Positions 1-9,543 of a stretch of DNA of 64,000 nt are shown here, piece by piece; positions within the stretch are counted from its first letter, which is position 1; every line of letters starts with the position of its first letter. A program made the position numbers and the translations under genes. The stretch comes from CAVSVP01 sp963731125 (lineage in GTDB: Bacteria; Pseudomonadota; Gammaproteobacteria; Competibacterales; Competibacteraceae). The stretch spans positions 372,001 to 436,000 of the forward strand of contig CAVSVP010000009.1 of NCBI GenBank assembly GCA_963731125.1. The letters are read 5' to 3'. A model generated the notes under the pieces. The model was given only the letters and a program-made list of their open reading frames with translations. It did no database searches and was not told the DNA's origin.

Positions 1-133
1 ATTCGCTACCCCGCACTTCCCTGTGCGCTGCTGGCGACACCGTCCAGCTCGGCGTCTCAGCGCTCATTTTTGCAAAAAGTCTAATGAATTTATCTACCCT
101 GTTCATATTGTTGTTGGCTGGAATCATAGCTCC

Positions 134-1537
134 GTGAACTGTCCTGTGACTTCATTCGCAACCGTCGCTGGTGCCAAGACTCATCTGCTTAACCAACTTT
201 ATCAACTTTTATATTCCGATTTTTCCTTTTCCAGCAAAGTCAATGCTAACCAGCTGCTTCGCTTGGAAGCACCGCTATCTGATTGCTCACCACTACAATG
301 GTTAAGCTGCCAAGATCACAGTATTCGCGTTTACTGGTCCAACCGACAGCTTGATTTTGAAGCCGCTGGAATTGGCTCTGCTGATAGCCTGAAAAGCCAC
401 TCCATCAATAACTATGAGGTAATGTTCTCACACCTGAAACAAAGCTTTAGCAATTATGTCGGTAATGCGCGATATTTTGGTGGGCTGCGCTTTAATTTCG
501 CAACCCAAATCGACCCGCATTGGCTGCCTTACGGTCATTATTGCTTCATATTGCCTCAATTTGAGATGACCAGCGATTCAACCGGTACCTATTTGGCTTG
601 TAATGTACTTCTAGATAGGAAAAAAGATATAAAACAAAAACTTAAATACATCATAAAAGAATTAGAAAAAGTAGAGACGGTGGTTTCGACGATTCCAGAA
701 AGTCATCCTTCGGTTTTTTTACTCCGGCGAAATATTCCTGAAAAGCAAGAATGGATCCGTAATATTGAAACAGCTCTTGCTATTTTGAAAAATGGTAAAG
801 CGGAGAAAATAGTGCTCGGCCGTAGCACCATGTTGTTATTTAGCACAGCACCAAACCCTTTTACTTTACTAAGCCAATTAAAAGCGATAGAACCTTTCGC
901 CTATCATTTCTATTTTCAACCTGAACACAATTCGGCATTCATTGGCGCTTCGCCAGAACGTTTGTACAAGCGGCAAGGCCAAACCATTGAAAGCGAGGCC
1001 GTAGCCGGCACTTGTTCCCGGGGCACCACTGTTGAAGAAGACAAGCAATTCGGAGAGGCATTACTCCGCTCTCAAAAAGAAAATTGTGAACATCGCTTTG
1101 TATGCAACGATATTGAATCTATTTTGCAAAACCTTTGCTGCCATGTTGAGGTCAGCAGCGGGGTTCGGCTGCTCAAACAGACTAGGGTACAACACCTTTA
1201 TAGTCAGATTCATGGCAAACTTCGCGAGCGTGTCTTGGACATGGACCTGATAAAACGGCTTCATCCGACGCCGGCGGTCGGCGGATCACCTCGAAACATT
1301 GCGTTACAAGTCATTGAAGCCCTAGAACCTTTCGACCGAGGTTGGTTCGCGGGACCGGTAGGCTGGATAGGCCCCGACTCAGCCGAATTTGCCGTCGGTA
1401 TACGTTCCGCCGTCGTCAACAATAAGATGCTCAGATTATTCGCGGGTGCGGGAGTTGTCCAAGGATCTGTCCCGCAATTGGAATGGGATGAATTAGAAAC
1501 TAAAATTGGCGTCTTTATGGATGCCTTACAATTATAG
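134..1537 (+). CDS. menF: Isochorismate synthase MenF
   Basis: Converts chorismate to isochorismate, the first committed step of menaquinone synthesis in the cytoplasm. The C-terminal two thirds is a chorismate-binding fold: KIVLGR (probable catalytic Lys region), GASPERLY, AGTCSRG, HPTPAVGGSPR and GPVGWIG are all visible in the expected order. No good ATG exists near the expected N-terminus. I chose GTG at 134, preceded by a weak CTGGA; GTG at 146 is an alternative, and the frame is open back to position 23. Length of about 467 aa is slightly above the family norm. The stop TAG coincides with the left end of an IS630-type element, which separates this gene from menD 11.2 kb downstream. The protein is full length apart from perhaps three C-terminal residues. 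Confidence 0.9.
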   Translation: MNCPVTSFATVAGAKTHLLNQLYQLLYSDFSFSSKVNANQLLRLEAPLSDCSPLQWLSCQDHSIRVYWSNRQLDFEAAGIGSADSLKSHSINNYEVMFSHLKQSFSNYVGNARYFGGLRFNFATQIDPHWLPYGHYCFILPQFEMTSDSTGTYLACNVLLDRKKDIKQKLKYIIKELEKVETVVSTIPESHPSVFLLRRNIPEKQEWIRNIETALAILKNGKAEKIVLGRSTMLLFSTAPNPFTLLSQLKAIEPFAYHFYFQPEHNSAFIGASPERLYKRQGQTIESEAVAGTCSRGTTVEEDKQFGEALLRSQKENCEHRFVCNDIESILQNLCCHVEVSSGVRLLKQTRVQHLYSQIHGKLRERVLDMDLIKRLHPTPAVGGSPRNIALQVIEALEPFDRGWFAGPVGWIGPDSAEFAVGIRSAVVNNKMLRLFAGAGVVQGSVPQLEWDELETKIGVFMDALQL

Positions 1538-1624
1538 ATCTTCGCATATGAATTGATAGGTTTGCATTTTTTTCGTGATATAACCGACATTCCGCACACC
1601 CCCTCTTGATTTTAAGAACTAAAA

Positions 1625-1647
1625 AACCAGGCCCAGAGGACCTGGTT
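1625..1647 (-). repeat. Right-end hairpin of IS200/IS605 element
   Basis: Stem AACCAGG/CCTGGTT around the loop CCCAGAGGA. It pairs with the near-identical hairpin at 3665-3687. Subterminal hairpins of this type are the TnpA recognition sites in IS200/IS605 elements. Confidence 0.7.
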
Positions 1648-1803
1648 TTGCGGTTGCCCCCTGGAAGGGGGCACACACAGCTTGCCTTCTCAGAAGGCAA
1701 GCCAGGTACCCTGTCCTAATTCTTACTTGTCAAACGCTAACCGTTCCTGGCGTCGCTCTTGACGTTCCTGGTATTGCACATATTTTCGAATCATATCCGG
1801 ATT

Positions 1804-3218
1804 TTCACTACCGTACACTTTTTAGAATGGCGTCCCCTAAGGTAGGTAATTTATTGTAAGATAGCAGTTTTTTGTTTTCAGGGGGGCAAACGATGGGGGA
1901 TGCATACCGTCGATTTCAGGCCATTTGGCAGGCCTTGAAAACGAGGTATCCGGGGGAGCCCCGCGGTCAAGTGGTGCGTCATCTCAATACGCTGGCGGCC
2001 CTGGTCTGCGGGATTGTCGGCAGTCAACGGACGAATTTACCCGCGATTGCTGGTGATGTACCCAGCGCCAGCCGCGAGGCCAGTCAGATCAAGAAGTTCA
2101 AGCGCTGGTTGCTGAACGAGCAGATCGAGGCCTAGGGCGTCCAAGTCGGCCAATTTGCCTTGACCACTTTTTGGACCTCACTGATTGGTCCCAAACCCAG
2201 TGCTAATCGGTATATGAGTGATAATCTCTGAGTCCAAAAATCGGGCAACGAGTTTGGCCCAAAAATGGCGTTTTTAGACACCCTAATCGAGGCCGAGGTC
2301 TACTTTCTGCCGTTTCTGGAGTTGCTGCTGGCGAGTCTGGTGCGGCACACGCTGGTGTTGGTGATCGATGGCAGCGCGGTGGGGCGTGGTTGCGTCACGC
2401 TCATGGTCAGTGTGGTGTATCGCGGGCGAGCGGTGCCGCGGAGATGGGTAGTGCGGCAGGGGAACCAAGGGCATTTTCCGGAACCGATGCATGTGGAGCT
2501 GATCAACGCGGTCAGCCAATGGATTCCCGCAGGCAGTGACGTGGTGTGTTTGGGTGATGGGGAGTTCGATGGCACCGCCTGGTTAGCCGAACGGGAGCGC
2601 TGGAACTGGAACTATGTCTGCCGCACGGCCAAGAATGTGGTGTGCGTGGAACAGGGCGAGTGTTTTGCCCCGCAGGATATCTGCCCCGCGCCGGGGCACT
2701 GTGTCGGGGTGGCGGAGGTGTTGTTCACGCCGGCCACTTAGGGTCCTGTGCACATCCTTGCCTGGTGGGAGAAAGGGCACCAAGAACCGCTCTATCTGGT
2801 GAGCAGCAATCTGGCGGTGGCAGAGGAGGCCTGCTATTGGTATCGAAAGCGGTTTCGCATTGAAACCTTCTTCTCGGACCAAAAAAGCCGGGGCTTTCAC
2901 CTGCACAAGAGCCATTTGTCGGACCCGAAGCGGCTCACGCGCCTGATGATCGGCAGTTGTCTAGCTTACCTGTGGGTGGTGTACCTGGGAACGTTTGCCT
3001 TACAAACGGCTTGGTATCGACACATCCATCGAACCGATCGTTGTGACTTGAGCTTGTTTCAGCTGGGGTTGCGGTTGTTGAAACACTTCTTGAGGGAAGG
3101 AATCGCAATTCCGAGGTTTCGCTTTGCTCTGCCAGACCTTGCGGTTACATGATATAAGCAACTGAACTATATATTTTTTCTATGATTGTCTAAGCTAAAA
3201 AAAGTGTACGGTAGTGAA
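1804..3218 (+). mobile_element. IS4-type element inserted in IS200/IS605 tnpA
   Basis: The 1415 bp element begins TTCACTACCGTACACTTTTT at 1804 and ends with the reverse complement at 3218. It is flanked by the 8 bp direct repeat TCCGGATT (1796-1803 and 3219-3226). It lies at the deepest nesting level on this side: IS4-type in IS200 in IS1634 in IS630. Confidence 0.85.
1872..3152 (+). pseudogene. IS4-type DDE transposase with three in-frame stops
   Basis: One reading frame from the ATG at 1872 to the TGA ending at 3152 is interrupted by TAG at 2133, TGA at 2229 and TAG at 2739, with no frameshift. The DDE core is clear: VIDGSAVGRG around the first Asp, VCLGDGEFDG around the second, and YRKRFRIETFFSDQKSRGF around the catalytic Glu. 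Full length would be about 426 aa, normal for IS4-type transposases. Three separate nonsense mutations indicate an old, dead copy. Recoding of the stops is possible but unsupported. Confidence 0.8.
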
Positions 3219-3642
3219 TCCGGATTCAGTCCAATCGTGTCCACATAATACCCTCTGGCCCAGAAATGATTCCCCCAATACGGCTTCTTCTTCAAATACG
3301 GAAAGCGCCTAAAGATCTGAATCGCCGTGCGACCCTTCACCGTGCCCATCAGCTTCGCGATCGATACCTTGGGCGGTACCTTGGCTAGGAGATGCACATG
3401 GTCTGGCGGAACGTTGAGCTCCACGACCTGACAGCCCAGTTGACCGCTAAAGACTTGGACTCCGTGGTAAATCTCTCGGGCCACCTCACCTCGCAAAATC
3501 CAGTACCGATACTTGGGCACCCAAACAAGATGATAGTGGCAATGCCAGAGGACCTGCGATAATTTCTCAAATCTGCTCATGCTATCGTCCTCTCGCGTCG
3601 GTTGTGGGGCAACCAACGCCCGAGATAGCATGAGCAGATTTT

Positions 3643-4530
3643 TCAGGCAAAGCCAACTTTCGATAACCATGCCCAGAGGACATGGTTTGCTAATTGGTAA
3701 TAAAACGCTTCATAGGCCTGACCGAGTAACTCGAGCAAACTCTGGTGGTACTCATCGAGGTTGAGGACCAGCGCCTGACCGTCGGCCAAGATGAGTAGAT
3801 GAATGCCGACAAAATACTGAAACACCCAGCGCACCGTAGGGTTGTCAACGGGTTTGCCAGTTTGATGAGGGAAGGTGTGTCCCTGAGTTTTCAGCCGGTC
3901 ACGGAGACGGTATTCCAAGGCGGCATAAACCAACAGGCATAGGGTCATCACCAACATGAGCGCCATGATGCGCTGCGGCGACTTCAGGTACAGCGAGGCG
4001 GCCAGGAACAGCGGATCTTTCAAAAAGCGAAAGTCCCGTTCCACCCGCTGCTGGGCTTTATAGGCCTGCAGCAATTCGCCGTCCGGCAGGGCATCGGTAT
4101 CCAACTGATTCGTGGCCAGGATAAAGCCACGGTGTTGGCGCAGGCGCGCGGTATACTCGGCAGGTATGCTCGCTAACGCCCCGTCGATCTGATAGGTCAG
4201 GGCCTCGGGTGAGCGATCCTTAGCAGGGCGACCCCGCCTCTGATAGTGAGGCACGGCCACGATCCGGGACTCGGCCACCGTGGTCAGCGTGCGGGTGTTC
4301 TGGAAGGCGGCCAGCGCCTGTTCGGCATCGGCGGCACAGGTAAAGGACTGCGCACATAACTTAGTAAACGCCTTGGTATCCGCCTCGCTCTGTTTCCGGC
4401 ATTGCCGAGACACGGTCTTGAGCGCGCGCTGCTGCGCCGCGTCGGAGTCGATCACGAGCCAGCGTTGGGGCACTCCGGCATACGCCGTATTCAGGCACTG
4501 ATAGCGGGTATGCTCATCGAGGGGCGTCAT
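3643..4530 (-). pseudogene. IS1634-family transposase, C-terminal fragment
   Basis: Carries the C-terminal half of an IS1634-type DDE transposase: RGRPAK, the RGFILATN region and AYKAQQRVERDFRFLKDP with the catalytic Glu. Coding similarity continues upstream to about 4603 (HWITRVPATLKTAQEAL) in another frame, so there is also a frameshift near 4530. The upstream half is at 9001-9543; the two were separated by the IS1-type insertion at 4613-8991. The 3' end runs into the left end of the IS200/IS605 element (about 3690), so the last residues here are IS-derived. Confidence 0.82.
3665..3687 (-). repeat. Left-end hairpin of IS200/IS605 element
   Basis: Stem AACCATG/CATGGTT around the loop CCCAGAGGA, matching the right-end hairpin at 1625-1647. 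Confidence 0.7.
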
Positions 4531-4641
4531 GGTCGCGGGGTCGGTCTGACGGCAGCGCCTCTTGAGCGGTTTTCAGCGTGGCGGGTACCCGCGTGATCCA
4601 GTGCACGTCCTGGGTAGTGTTTTAGCTTTGTTGTTTTTAGG

Positions 4642-5761
4642 AGTTACGCATTGACAGGTATTGTAAAATATGCTGATCGCCTAAGACACCAATTACCAAG
4701 TAAAGTCCCCGCATGATAAGAGCCATCAGCCGTCCCTCGACCGCCCGTTGCACGTTGTCCATGTATGTCGCCTTTCTGTTAAGCGAACCGGGGTCACCGA
4801 GTTGTTGCCGCTTGGCAGAGGTGCTGGCGATTTCCCACGATAGCGTGAACCGGTTTTTAGAGCGGGAGGGGTACACGCCGGAGGATTTATTCACCGAGGT
4901 GAAGGGGGGGCTGAATTTGAAGGGCGGCACGCTGAGCGTTGATGATAGCGTCTTGGACAAGCCGTACAGTCAGCACATGGCGTTAGTGGGCTATTATTGG
5001 TCGGGTAAACATCACCGCACCGTTAAAGGGATCAATCTAATCACGTTGTACTACACCGATGTGCACGGCCATCATCAGCCGGTCAATTACCGGCTGTACG
5101 ATAAAGCGGACGGCAAAACCAAAAACGCCTATTTTCAGGAGATGCTCGCCGAGGTGTTGTCGTGGGGCCTGGAGCCCCGTTGGGTGACCGGGGACAGTTG
5201 GTACAGTGGGGTGAGCAATCTCAAGCTGATCAGACACTATCAGCGGGGATTTCTCTTTGCGCTGGAAAACAACCGGCTGGTCTCGGTCGAAAAAGGCACG
5301 TGGAGCCAGGTGCAACACCTGGCGATTCCCGAACACGGCTTGACGGTGTGGCTGCGTCAGTTTGGCTTGGTGAAAGTGTTTCGGACGTGGTTGAAAGACC
5401 AAGCGCGCCATTATGCGGTTTACCTGCCCGACGCAGAGCAGCTGGCAGCGGTTGATCGCCCGGCCTTTACTGTGCGCCATGATCAACACTGGCAGATTGA
5501 GCAGTATCATCGGGTGCTCAAGCAAGTCTGCCATATTGAGCATTTCCGTGTCCGCCAACCGCTGGCCATCCGCAATCACATCTTCGCGGCGCTATGTGGG
5601 TACGTGCAGTTACAGCAGATGTGCGTGACGAAGATGATCAGTAACTGTTACCGCTTACAGCGGCATTTATTTGACGAGGTCATCGCCTCTTTCATTCAAA
5701 ACTTTATGGCTAGCAAGGACCTTCTCCTTCCACAATTTCACCCCGCTGTCAATGCGTAACT
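4642..5761 (+). mobile_element. IS701-like element inside the IS1-type element
   Basis: A perfect 16 bp inverted repeat, AGTTACGCATTGACAG at 4642-4657 and its complement at 5746-5761, bounds one transposase gene. The flanks are TTAG on the left and CTAG on the right, consistent with a short YTAR-type target, but the exact duplication is unclear. It inserted between the left end of the IS1-type element and its transposase gene. Confidence 0.75.
4713..5759 (+). CDS. DDE transposase, IS701-like
   Basis: An intact 348 aa frame that fills its element; the stop lies in the right inverted repeat. Visible features are an N-terminal region with a probable helix-turn-helix (SHDSVNRFLEREGYTPEDL), the first catalytic Asp in LSVDDSVLDKPYS, the second in WVTGDSWYSG, and a Glu in HWQIEQYHRVLKQVCHIEHF. 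IS701 is my best family guess; related IS4-superfamily groups remain possible. No lesion is visible, so this copy may still be active. Confidence 0.8.
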   Translation: MIRAISRPSTARCTLSMYVAFLLSEPGSPSCCRLAEVLAISHDSVNRFLEREGYTPEDLFTEVKGGLNLKGGTLSVDDSVLDKPYSQHMALVGYYWSGKHHRTVKGINLITLYYTDVHGHHQPVNYRLYDKADGKTKNAYFQEMLAEVLSWGLEPRWVTGDSWYSGVSNLKLIRHYQRGFLFALENNRLVSVEKGTWSQVQHLAIPEHGLTVWLRQFGLVKVFRTWLKDQARHYAVYLPDAEQLAAVDRPAFTVRHDQHWQIEQYHRVLKQVCHIEHFRVRQPLAIRNHIFAALCGYVQLQQMCVTKMISNCYRLQRHLFDEVIASFIQNFMASKDLLLPQFHPAVNA

Positions 5762-6126
5762 TCTAGTTTTTATAAAATAATCAACTATCATATTTTGAAT
5801 TCAAGATGTCAAATTAGCAGAATTTAAACTCAGAAATTTATTATGGTATTAGAACCAATTAAATGCCCAAGTTGCGGTGGTATCGATGTTGGTAAACATG
5901 GAAAAACGACCAATGGAAAACAACGCTTTCTTTGCAAAGAAAGCGACTGCGAAGAAAAGACATTTATTCGAGATTATTCAGAGAAAGGTCGCTTGCCAGA
6001 AGTCAAGCGAAAAATCATTGAGATGGCCGTAAACGGGAGCGGCATTCGTGATACGGCCCGGGTATTGGATATAAGTACAGCGACGGTAATTAATGAATTA
6101 AAAAAAAAGGAACCTGAATTGCAATC

Positions 6127-7787
6127 GGGCGTAACCAGATTTCCGCCTCTCAGGCGGCCTTGGGCAAAATCTCCAGTGCAGGCCGACGAATAGGTTTTTT
6201 AGGATACAGTCGGGCCGTTTCTTGTTTGATGTAGTACTGCATGAAGTCCTCCCACTGCCCATTGAGGGCGAGGCAACGGAGCTGGAGCACGGCCTGAGCG
6301 CCAGGCAGCGTCCCATGCATGCCGGTGCGCTCCATGCGATCCTTGACCACATGACGGCAAGCGCCCTCGATGACGCCCGAGGCGATGGGATAGCCAGCTG
6401 CCAGATACTGATCGTACTGCACGCGATGCCGATGCCGGTGAAAGTAATCGCTGATCTTGGTCAGTGGCTGGCGTTGTGCGTCCGACAAGCCGCATCGCTG
6501 GGCCTGATCGATCAACCAGATCATCAGCATCCGCGCCTGGCCCTTGAGCAGTGCCAGTAAGCAAAGTTTCATCAGGGCCATCGCCTGGTCGCTGCCCGGG
6601 GCATGAAATAAATGCACCGCTTCCCAGAGATACCCATTGGCATGCAGCAAATCCAGAATCTCTACCCGGGGCGTGTCCTTCAGCACCGCCTCTAACTGGT
6701 CCCACAACGTGGGTTGACCGTCCATGACCACTACCCAGGGCTGGCGGTGTTGGGGATCCCGTCCCTGGGCTTGCTCCAGCAGCCAGGGGAAAATGACCTC
6801 GGCGCTATGGCCCGGCTGGCCGCTGTCGGCTTCGGACAGCGCCGCGCGCAGGCGCTTGTGTTGGGGCGCCGGGCGGGCCAAGACCGGCGGCACACCGGGT
6901 ATTGGTTCCTGAAACAGCGCTTCCAGCACCTGCTCCGGGGTGCGTACGTAGGGTTCGAGGTGATAAGCCGCGCCTACCAAGGCCATCTGTTTGCGCCCCG
7001 GTTTAGGGCCAGGCCGATGGGCATGGGCGGTAATCGGCGGTGCCTCGGGCGCTTTGCGCATGGGTACCCCCTTGCCGTCGGCGCGCATCACCACCACTTG
7101 CGCCTCAACAGCGGCCTCCGGCGCGGGGTGCGCGGCCCAGAATCCCTCGACCTGCGCGCCCAGCATACGGCTGGTCTGCTCCAGCCCCGCCACCGATTGC
7201 CTCACCCCCAGCATCGGTTCCAGCACCGCGTTAACTTGCCCATAGGGCATTTCCACCGCCAAGCGCTGGTCCCAGTCCTGCAGGAGGTAGGAGTCCTTGC
7301 CTTCCGGCAGGCCGGCTCGGGCATCCAGCGGCACGTATTCGATGCGCTGCTTCTCACCACGGGCGTAGACCCAGCGCACGCTCTCCAACAACCCAAAGAT
7401 CGCGCGGTAACTGCGCCGCTGGGGCTCGCTCAGGCGTTTGAGTTCGCGCCCGTCGCTCAGCTCCATCCGCTCGCCCTCATCGCCTTCACCCAACAGAGCA
7501 AAGAACTCTTTGAGCAGCAGCAACCCCAACTGCAACAACCGCTTGAACAGCTCCCGTTCGACCGCGTGGGCGGCACTGCCGGTCTCGGCCGCCCGGCGGA
7601 TGAAGCCTTGCAGTTGATCTAGGATCACCTCAACGCTCTCAGGCTTGCCTTGAGTAGATGCTTGTCTCATTATCTTCATCGGTGGGTTCCTCGCAGGATG
7701 GTGCCTAACAACTTCATCCTACCCCAGCCCTTGGCTCAGGGGCAGAGGAACCTACTCGCTTCCGCTTGCGGAATTCTGGTTACGCCC
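6127..7787 (-). mobile_element. ISKra4-family element in the IS1-type transposase gene
   Basis: A 1661 bp element with termini GGGCGTAACCAG (6127) and CTGGTTACGCCC (ending 7787). It is flanked by the 9 bp direct repeat ATTGCAATC (6118-6126 and 7788-7796). Confidence 0.87.
6150..7679 (-). CDS. ISKra4-family transposase
   Basis: An intact frame of 509 aa that fills its element. ISKra4-type features are visible: a Gln/Leu-rich N-terminal helical region, VVMRADGKGVPM around the first catalytic Asp, PWVVVMDGQPTLWDQ around the second, and GYPIASGVIEGACRHVVKDR around the catalytic Glu. The gene is much more GC-rich than the IS1 DNA it interrupts. No disabling change is visible, so the element may be active. 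Confidence 0.88.
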   Translation of the reverse strand: MKIMRQASTQGKPESVEVILDQLQGFIRRAAETGSAAHAVERELFKRLLQLGLLLLKEFFALLGEGDEGERMELSDGRELKRLSEPQRRSYRAIFGLLESVRWVYARGEKQRIEYVPLDARAGLPEGKDSYLLQDWDQRLAVEMPYGQVNAVLEPMLGVRQSVAGLEQTSRMLGAQVEGFWAAHPAPEAAVEAQVVVMRADGKGVPMRKAPEAPPITAHAHRPGPKPGRKQMALVGAAYHLEPYVRTPEQVLEALFQEPIPGVPPVLARPAPQHKRLRAALSEADSGQPGHSAEVIFPWLLEQAQGRDPQHRQPWVVVMDGQPTLWDQLEAVLKDTPRVEILDLLHANGYLWEAVHLFHAPGSDQAMALMKLCLLALLKGQARMLMIWLIDQAQRCGLSDAQRQPLTKISDYFHRHRHRVQYDQYLAAGYPIASGVIEGACRHVVKDRMERTGMHGTLPGAQAVLQLRCLALNGQWEDFMQYYIKQETARLYPKKPIRRPALEILPKAA

Positions 7788-8220
7788 ATTGCAATCGGTG
7801 AATCAGGCCATTTTAGATATACACTCGCCTGAGCAGATTGTTGTGGATATTATAAAAATAGATGAAAATCATGAGGTTAATGATCAAGAAATAGAGGTTG
7901 AAATGGATGAAATGTGGAGTTATGTGGGAAGTAAAGCGAATCAAAGATGGCTATGGCATGCCATAGATCGAGCCACTGGCGACGTGCTGGCTTATGTATT
8001 CGGGCGCCGCAAGGATGAGGTCTTTCTTAAATTAAAGGATTTATTGGAACCGTTTGGAATCACCCGTTTTTACACCGACGATTGGGGTTCTTATGGGCGT
8101 TATCTAGATCCTGAAAAGCATGTTATCGGGAAACGGAACACGCAGAAGATAGAGCGGAAACATTTAACGCTACGTACCCGTATTAAGCGGCTCGTCCGCA
8201 AAACCATTTGCTTCTCGAAA

Positions 8221-8893
8221 AAAAGAATCCACCCGCAAAGCGGGTGGTTTTGTGTTTACCCCTAAAAGGGGATGAGTCTGCCTTGCCCCCAGAGGAGGCA
8301 AGGCGAGTGTTGTCCCCGTTCATGATCGATTTAACTAGACATCCAGACCGCGTTGCTCGGTCTGGCGTTCCCTTTTCTCCTGGTACTGCACATACGCGCG
8401 GATCTTAGTCTCATCCAATCCCACCGTATCGACACAGTACCCGCGCGCCCAAAACCGATTGCCCCAGCACGGGCGGCGCTTCAACTCCCGAAACTGGTTG
8501 AACACCCGGATCGCCGTGCGGCCCTTCACCGTCCCAACAAAGTCCGAGATCGACACTTTTGGCGGGACCAACACCAGCAAATGAACATGATCGAGCTGCA
8601 CGTTGAGTTCCACTACTTCACTCTTCTGCTGCTCGACAAAGGCACGGATGCACCGCGCCACCTCCTCCGCCACCCGTCCCGTCAGGATTCGATAACGGTA
8701 TTTTGGCACCCACACTATGTGATACTGACAGTGCCAAATCGTATGTGATAGTTTCCGAAAACGGCTCATTGCTTTGACCTCTCTGTGCGTTGTGGGGACA
8801 ACGCCTGTTAGAGGGAGCAATGAGTCGTTCAACTGGCAAAGCCGTTGAACTCTGACCACGCCCTCAGGGCGTGGTTTGTTTCATTTGATAATC
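8221..8893 (-). mobile_element. Second IS200/IS605-type element (tnpA only)
   Basis: Bounds are approximate. End hairpins are CCACCCGC/GCGGGTGG at 8229-8247 (right end) and ACCACGCCC/GGGCGTGGT at 8855-8875 (left end). They flank an intact minus-strand Y1 transposase. The element interrupts the last codons of the IS1-type transposase. Its hairpins differ from those of the IS200/IS605 element at 1605-3700, so it is a different member of the family. Confidence 0.78.
8335..8769 (-). CDS. tnpA: IS200/IS605 TnpA (Y1 HUH transposase)
   Basis: 144 aa, starting at the ATG that gives MSRFRKLSHTIWHCQYHIVW; an upstream in-frame ATG at 8859 lies in the left-end hairpin region and is unlikely. The HUH motif appears as HVH in QLDHVHLLV, and the catalytic Tyr as AYVQYQE near the C-terminus. 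Length and motifs match the family, so it appears intact. It would catalyse single-strand excision and insertion using the flanking hairpins. Confidence 0.9.
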   Translation of the reverse strand: MSRFRKLSHTIWHCQYHIVWVPKYRYRILTGRVAEEVARCIRAFVEQQKSEVVELNVQLDHVHLLVLVPPKVSISDFVGTVKGRTAIRVFNQFRELKRRPCWGNRFWARGYCVDTVGLDETKIRAYVQYQEKRERQTEQRGLDV

Positions 8894-8952
8894 AAAACAA
8901 ATGCCCGATATCGTCATCGGGTTGTTTGTGAATCGTTATGAGTTTGGCATCC

Positions 8953-9543
8953 CTATTTAAAATCTATAAACAACAAAGTTAAAACACTACCCACGTCCTG
9001 CAACAACGGCAAGGTCTCGGCCGTATACAGGGCGCTGTCGGCTACCATAACGTCCAGTTCATAGGTCGTGCGCAGCTGTCCCAGATACGCTTGCAGCGTC
9101 TGGCGAAAATGGGTTTTGTCGTCGGCATTGCCGTCCAGCGGCTGCATCAACAGCGGTAACCCCGCCTGGTGCTCCACAATCAGTTGCAGGACGGCCTGGT
9201 TCAAATCCGGACGGTGGTCGCGACGATAACCGCGGGTGAGGTGAATCACGCCTTCCTCGGCACCGGGCTCGCGGCGGTAGTCGCCATCGACATGAAAACC
9301 GGTGCTATCCAAGTGCGCCACGCCTACCCGCAGCCCCAGACGCTGGACCGCCTGGGGCGCGATCAGCGCATACAGCTCGGTAACCCCAACTTTATACAAG
9401 GCGTCCAAGGCCCGGCCCAGCACATCATCGTTGAGCTGTTCGGGCTGAATGCCTTCCCCGACCAGCCGTTCCGTGGGTTTATCCCAGAAAAATTTCGGCA
9501 TCAGGTACAAGCGTTGATTGCCAAACCCCAACCCATTGAGCAC
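8953..9543 (-). pseudogene. IS1634-family transposase, N-terminal fragment
   Basis: From LNGLGFGNQRLYLMPKFF to LPLLQDV it matches the N-terminal half of IS1634-type transposases, including HLDSTGFHVDG with the first catalytic Asp and VMVADSALYTAE with the second. True IS1634 coding ends at 9001; the last residues (to the TAG at 8953) are read from the IS1-type end. The extreme N-terminus, about 50 residues in relatives, is missing, and frame similarity breaks up just upstream of 9543 where the next element begins. The partner half is at 3643-4603. Confidence 0.82.

Larger units (their letters stand above)
1723..3580 (-). pseudogene. tnpA: IS200/IS605 TnpA (Y1 HUH transposase), interrupted
   Basis: The N-terminal part runs from the ATG at 3580 (MSRFEKLSQVLWHCHYHLVW) to about 3219 and ends at GLNPD. 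The C-terminal part resumes at about 1795 and ends at the TAA at 1723. Joining them across one copy of the 8 bp TSD gives GLNPDMIRKYVQYQE, restoring one frame that contains the probable catalytic Tyr. The HUH motif is seen as HVH in PPDHVHLL. The gene is broken only by the IS4-type insertion at 1804-3218; no other lesion is visible. It is a single-strand transposase of the peel-and-paste type. Confidence 0.85.
1605..3700 (-). mobile_element. IS200/IS605-type element (tnpA only), split by an IS4-type element
   Basis: Bounds are approximate because this family makes no TSD. Two matching imperfect hairpins mark the ends: 1625-1647 (AACCAGG, loop CCCAGAGGA, CCTGGTT; right end) and 3665-3687 (AACCATG, the same loop, CATGGTT; left end). 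The shared loop shows they belong to one element. Only a Y1 transposase gene is present, with no tnpB. The element sits at the 3' end of the IS1634 transposase gene and replaces its last residues. Confidence 0.75.
5843..8960 (+). pseudogene. IS1-family transposase (fused InsA/InsB), in three pieces
   Basis: Piece 1 (5843-6126) has an InsA-like zinc ribbon, CPSCGG followed by a CKESDC motif, and a helix-turn-helix. Piece 2 (about 7797-8220) has the InsB DDE core (EMDEMWSYVGSK, YTDDWGSYG, RKHLTLRTRIKRL). Piece 3 (about 8893-8960) has the C-terminus, ending MPDIVIGLFVNRYEFGIPI. Pieces 1 and 2 join in one frame (PELQSVNQAILD) once the ISKra4 element and one TSD copy are removed. This is therefore a single-ORF IS1 type, not the E. 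coli IS1 with programmed frameshift. The second break is an IS200/IS605 element. Confidence 0.85.
4613..8991 (+). mobile_element. IS1-family element inserted in the IS1634 transposase gene, carrying three further IS
   Basis: The termini are GGTAGTGTTTTAGCTTTGTTG at 4613 and the matching inverted sequence ending CACTACC at 8991. They are flanked by the 9 bp direct repeat CACGTCCTG (4604-4612 and 8992-9000), the usual IS1 TSD size. Removing the element joins the IS1634 transposase in frame (LLQDV-HWITRV). About 0.9 kb is its own DNA; the remainder is an IS701-like element, an ISKra4 element and an IS200/IS605 element. Confidence 0.87.

Noticed and set aside
1584..1600. CCGACATTCCGCA here and its inverse at 11359-11371 as arms of a hairpin split by insertions
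   Set aside because: They are better explained as the terminal repeats of the IS1634-type element because the direct repeat ATATAA lies immediately outside both.
6714..7622. 302 aa plus-strand frame opposite the ISKra4 transposase
   Set aside because: His/Gln/Arg/Leu-rich composition and full overlap with a recognised transposase indicate a shadow frame.
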